DNA from: Clostridium sp. CAG:1024
GTDB taxonomy: Bacteria; Bacillota; Clostridia; Christensenellales; CAG-138
Direction: 5' to 3'
Assembly (NCBI GenBank): GCA_000432015.1
Contig: HF985514.1
Coordinates: forward strand, 93,722 to 100,810
Length of the DNA stretch: 7,089 bases
Shown here piece after piece: positions 6,810 through 7,089 of this stretch. The stretch's first letter is position 1. Every line of letters begins with the position of its first letter. The position numbers and the translations under genes were made by a program. The notes below the pieces were generated by a model. The model made no database searches. It had not been told where the DNA came from and saw nothing but the letters and a program-made list of their open reading frames with translations.

Positions 6810-7089
6810 AAATCACGGTCGTACCGCTTTCCGTTAAGTCCGCCATGACCATGGAAGCATGGTCGCACATCCAAACCGCCGACAGACTGTATCTTCAAAG
6901 CGCACTGCATCCTTTTGCGAAAACAATTTCCGCGACGGACTGTACGCCGATCACGATGGACGACCTCTATGAAACGTCCGAAGATTTTGACACGCTTTGG
7001 CGCTCGGTCGCAGAACGCCTGCTTGCGGCGGGCGGCGATTGCGTGTACGCCGCGACAGGAGAGACGGGGTCGCTTCTTGCCGTGCTTGG
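6806..7089 (+). CDS. YabN/MazG-type protein, N-terminal methylase-like domain, partial
   Basis: The first 94 codons of a gene that runs off the window. Its ATG overlaps the flippase stop as ATGA, and AAGGGTGAG at 6792-6800 is five bases upstream, so translation is probably coupled. The fragment aligns by eye with the start of B. subtilis YabN, which has a tetrapyrrole-methylase-like domain followed by a MazG nucleotide pyrophosphohydrolase domain: MKITVV opening, then TADRLYLQSALHP (24-36), MDDLYE (53-58) and an amphipathic helix leading to CVYAATGE (79-86). The glycine-rich GLGPGD-type loop expected after the first strand is replaced by PLSVKS, and the usual PGHP after VYA by TGET, so methyltransferase activity is doubtful. 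Whether a MazG domain follows cannot be seen here. Confidence 0.72.
   Translation, partial: MKITVVPLSVKSAMTMEAWSHIQTADRLYLQSALHPFAKTISATDCTPITMDDLYETSEDFDTLWRSVAERLLAAGGDCVYAATGETGSLLAVL

Noticed and set aside
1..7089. CRISPR array, tRNA or rRNA gene, insertion sequence, phage or defence genes
   Set aside because: No regularly spaced repeats, cloverleaf, transposase motifs or terminal repeats were seen on either strand. The window reads as ordinary chromosomal genes.

Overview
All six genes in this window lie on the plus strand. The DNA is fairly GC-rich and has low-GC-Gram-positive-style signals: purine-rich Shine-Dalgarno sites, a sigma-A type promoter and an intrinsic terminator. Together with a SpoVB-like flippase followed by a YabN/MazG-type gene, this points to an endospore-forming member of the Clostridia, probably an anaerobic gut-type Firmicute. 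I cannot place it more finely from the sequence alone.

Layout. (1) 32-1516: complete 4-alpha-glucanotransferase (malQ), followed by a strong hairpin terminator (1551-1598). (2) 1597-2551: a clear promoter and a membrane-anchored DUF4230 protein. (3) 2603-3535: O-acetylserine sulfhydrylase (cysK), 51 bases downstream and possibly on the same transcript. (4) 3536-3893: a 358-base gap without a convincing gene. It holds overlapping inverted repeats that could form alternative RNA structures, and a 6-3-6 palindrome next to a possible sporulation-type promoter. (5) 3894-5180: gamma-D-glutamyl-diaminopimelate endopeptidase (M14 family) with N-terminal peptidoglycan-binding and LysM domains but no signal peptide. 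(6) 5196-6809: SpoVB-like MOP-family lipid/polysaccharide flippase. (7) 6806-end: the first 94 codons of a YabN/MazG-type protein, overlapping the flippase stop by ATGA.

The first half is ordinary metabolism: alpha-glucan processing and cysteine synthesis. The second half looks like a cell-envelope or sporulation unit. The flippase-YabN order matches the spoVB(yabM)-yabN order of Bacillus subtilis. The upstream endopeptidase resembles the sporulation-associated endopeptidase I of Bacillus sphaericus, so a role in spore peptidoglycan handling is a reasonable inference.

I do not see a clearly novel multi-gene system. The points most worth a second look are the missing glycine-rich methylase motifs in the YabN-like domain, the apparently leaderless start of the flippase, and the structured gap at 3536-3893.
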